This document shows, piece by piece, positions 5,855-5,975 of a DNA stretch of 5,975 bases; within the stretch, counting starts at the first letter, position 1; every line of letters begins with the position of its first letter. This DNA is from Flavobacterium sp. (lineage in GTDB: Bacteria > Bacteroidota > Bacteroidia > Flavobacteriales > Flavobacteriaceae), in the NCBI GenBank assembly GCA_024642295.1, contig JAHEBK010000119.1:1-5975 (forward strand), given 5' to 3'. Under the pieces are notes generated by a model. That model was given only the letters and a program-made list of their open reading frames with translations, did no database searches and was not told where the DNA came from. A program made the translations under genes and the position numbers.

Positions 5855-5975
5855 ATGGCAAGTCAAAAACCTACATTTAAAGCCTATAATCAGAATCAAA
5901 TTCTGATGTTACCACCATCATTAGATGAATTAGTACCCAAAGAACACCCTGTTCGAGTAGTCAATGATGTTATTA
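5855..5975 (+). CDS. IS1182-family transposase, N-terminal 40 residues, cut by the window edge
   Basis: The ATG at 5855 opens a frame of 40 complete codons with no stop before the edge. It begins MASQKPTFKAYNQNQ and contains LPPSLDELVPKEHPVR followed by VVNDVI. The pattern LPPSLDELIPxxHPVRVVNxVI is the hallmark of the N-terminal domain (DUF772 type) of IS1182/IS5-like DDE transposases. The catalytic DDE domain would lie beyond the window, so whether the gene is intact cannot be judged. The start is supported by an in-frame ATG just before the conserved block and by AT-rich upstream sequence. It is the only gene here not related to galactose use and reflects a mobile element next to the locus. 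Confidence 0.88.
   Translation, partial: MASQKPTFKAYNQNQILMLPPSLDELVPKEHPVRVVNDVI

Larger units (their letters stand above)
5741..5975 (+). mobile_element. Left part of an IS1182-family insertion sequence, cut by the window edge
   Basis: A transposase start of IS1182 type begins at 5855 and runs off the right edge. The left tip is inferred to lie near 5741, at GAGGTTGTCTC, which resembles IS ends I have seen in this phylum. The true boundary, the matching right inverted repeat and any target duplication lie outside the window and cannot be shown. Between the tip and the transposase are a perfect palindrome (5772-5792) and a candidate promoter (5803-5834). The element lies in the same direction as the gal genes and does not interrupt any gene seen here. 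Confidence 0.65.

Overview
The window carries a complete galactose-use locus from a low-GC member of the Bacteroidota, most likely Flavobacteriaceae and probably Flavobacterium or a close relative. The grounds are the AT-rich codon use, the lack of Shine-Dalgarno sequences before any gene, the A-rich leaders, a -7-like element resembling TAnnTTTG, and the flavobacterial look of the proteins. Species cannot be decided from this sequence.

Layout. Positions 2-532 hold the 3' part of an aldose 1-epimerase gene (galM) whose start lies before the window. It is followed on the same strand by galactokinase (galK, 571-1737), galactose-1-phosphate uridylyltransferase (galT, 1745-2794) and UDP-glucose 4-epimerase (galE, 2800-3813). 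The gaps of 38, 7 and 5 nt point to one transcript. A 214-nt gap (3814-4027) holds no gene but contains an imperfect 18-bp dyad, a -7-like promoter element and three tandem CTAAAAA heptamers. Then comes a sodium/sugar symporter gene (4028-5716) very similar to the Vibrio galactose transporter vSGLT. About 24 nt after its stop a hairpin with a T-run (5740-5773) looks like an intrinsic terminator and may also be the left tip of an insertion sequence. The first 40 codons of an IS1182-type transposase (5855-5975) run off the right edge.

How the genes work together. The symporter brings in galactose with Na+. GalM converts beta- to alpha-galactose, GalK makes galactose 1-phosphate, GalT exchanges it with UDP-glucose to give UDP-galactose and glucose 1-phosphate, and GalE regenerates UDP-glucose. 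This is the whole Leloir route plus import.

No undescribed system is evident. The points most worth a second look are a small residue (Ala302) at the GalE pocket position linked to N-acetylated sugar use, the dyad next to the symporter promoter candidate, two substitutions at vSGLT ligand or ion positions, a substitution in the GalT iron site, and the terminator that coincides with the likely IS end.
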